A stretch of DNA of 64,000 nucleotides from Achromobacter marplatensis (GTDB lineage Bacteria; Pseudomonadota; Gammaproteobacteria; Burkholderiales; Burkholderiaceae_B), in the NCBI RefSeq assembly GCF_002209535.1, contig NZ_NJIG01000019.1, positions 1 through 64,000 of the forward strand, in the 5' to 3' direction. Below, in pieces: positions 63,896-64,000 of the stretch (position 1 is its first letter; each line of letters begins with the position of its first letter). The notes under the pieces are model-generated. The model saw only the letters and a list, made by a program, of their open reading frames with translations. It ran no database searches and was not told the origin of the DNA. The translations under genes and the position numbers were made by a program.

Positions 63896-64000
63896 TCAGG
63901 CCTTGCGGTTGGCGGTGGCTTCCCAGGCGGCTTCGGCCAGGTCCGTCAGCCGGGCCCGCGGACGGTACAGGCGTACCTCGAAGGCGATCTCTTCGCTGCG
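63896..64000 (-). CDS. C-terminal 34 codons of a gene, possibly a LysR-type regulator (partial)
   Basis: The frame reads EVRLYRPRARLTDLAEAAW near its middle and stops with TGA at 63896. The rest lies beyond the right edge. The sequence resembles the C-terminal tail of LysR-type regulators, which often sit next to Bug receptors in this family, but the fragment is too short to be sure. It is 145 bp from the Bug gene and on the same strand. Confidence 0.4.
   Translation of the reverse strand, partial: RSEEIAFEVRLYRPRARLTDLAEAAWEATANRKA

Overview
The window is chromosomal DNA of high G+C content from a betaproteobacterium of the family Alcaligenaceae, most likely Achromobacter or a close Bordetella relative. 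The support is gene-neighbourhood and protein character, not a database match: a fused indolepyruvate:ferredoxin oxidoreductase, a Bug-family solute receptor, the ubiE/Tim44-like/ubiJ/ubiB block, metX-metW under a SAM-II-type riboswitch, and E. coli-type gshA. No tRNA, rRNA, prophage or CRISPR array is visible. Most of the window reads as compact core genome.

Layout. 1-863: end of an IS256-type insertion sequence, copies of a dispersed 65-bp repeat and a 161-bp long-inverted-repeat element, without genes. 864-7443: ior, mutY, an XRE regulator and a methyltransferase. 7456-16162 (minus strand): a nine-gene operon for hexuronate/hexonate use (GntR regulator, two paralogous binding proteins, zinc dehydrogenase, two permeases and an ATPase of the polar amino-acid ABC type, mannonate dehydratase, fructuronate reductase). 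It diverges from an amidase gene across an array of four GntR operator sites. 17923-25158: B12-dependent metH, then a cobalamin riboswitch driving a BtuB-like receptor and BtuF. 25313-29238: thiG-thiD, a Pcm-like methyltransferase and a TolC-family channel. 29555-35561: heptose adenylyltransferase, a diiron protein and the ubiquinone genes ubiB, ubiJ, ubiE with a Tim44-like protein. 35724-43591: phoBR followed by a copper module (copRS, cupredoxin, copA, copB, DUF411). 43690-49828: serA, then LysR/VOC/pxpBCA/GntR for 5-oxoproline. 49955-55121: TRIC-type membrane protein, an FNR-boxed universal stress gene, AmpG-like permease, metW-metX. 55327-64000: dehydrogenase, AEC transporter, solo LuxR protein, lipoprotein, lipase-like hydrolase, gshA, lipocalin, aspartoacylase-like enzyme, Bug receptor and the tail of a gene that runs off the window.

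Two themes stand out. Methionine synthesis is wired to two metabolite sensors: metX sits behind a SAM-II-like riboswitch, while metH, which needs B12, lies head to head with a B12-riboswitched uptake gene. Second, a repeat whose ten complete copies are all exactly 65 bp, with conserved ends and a variable centre, occupies each of the four convergent gene junctions that are longer than about 80 bp, and it supplies the stop codon of serA and of the universal stress gene. The copies look like a mobile or amplified structured element that settles at 3' ends of genes and may act as a two-way terminator.
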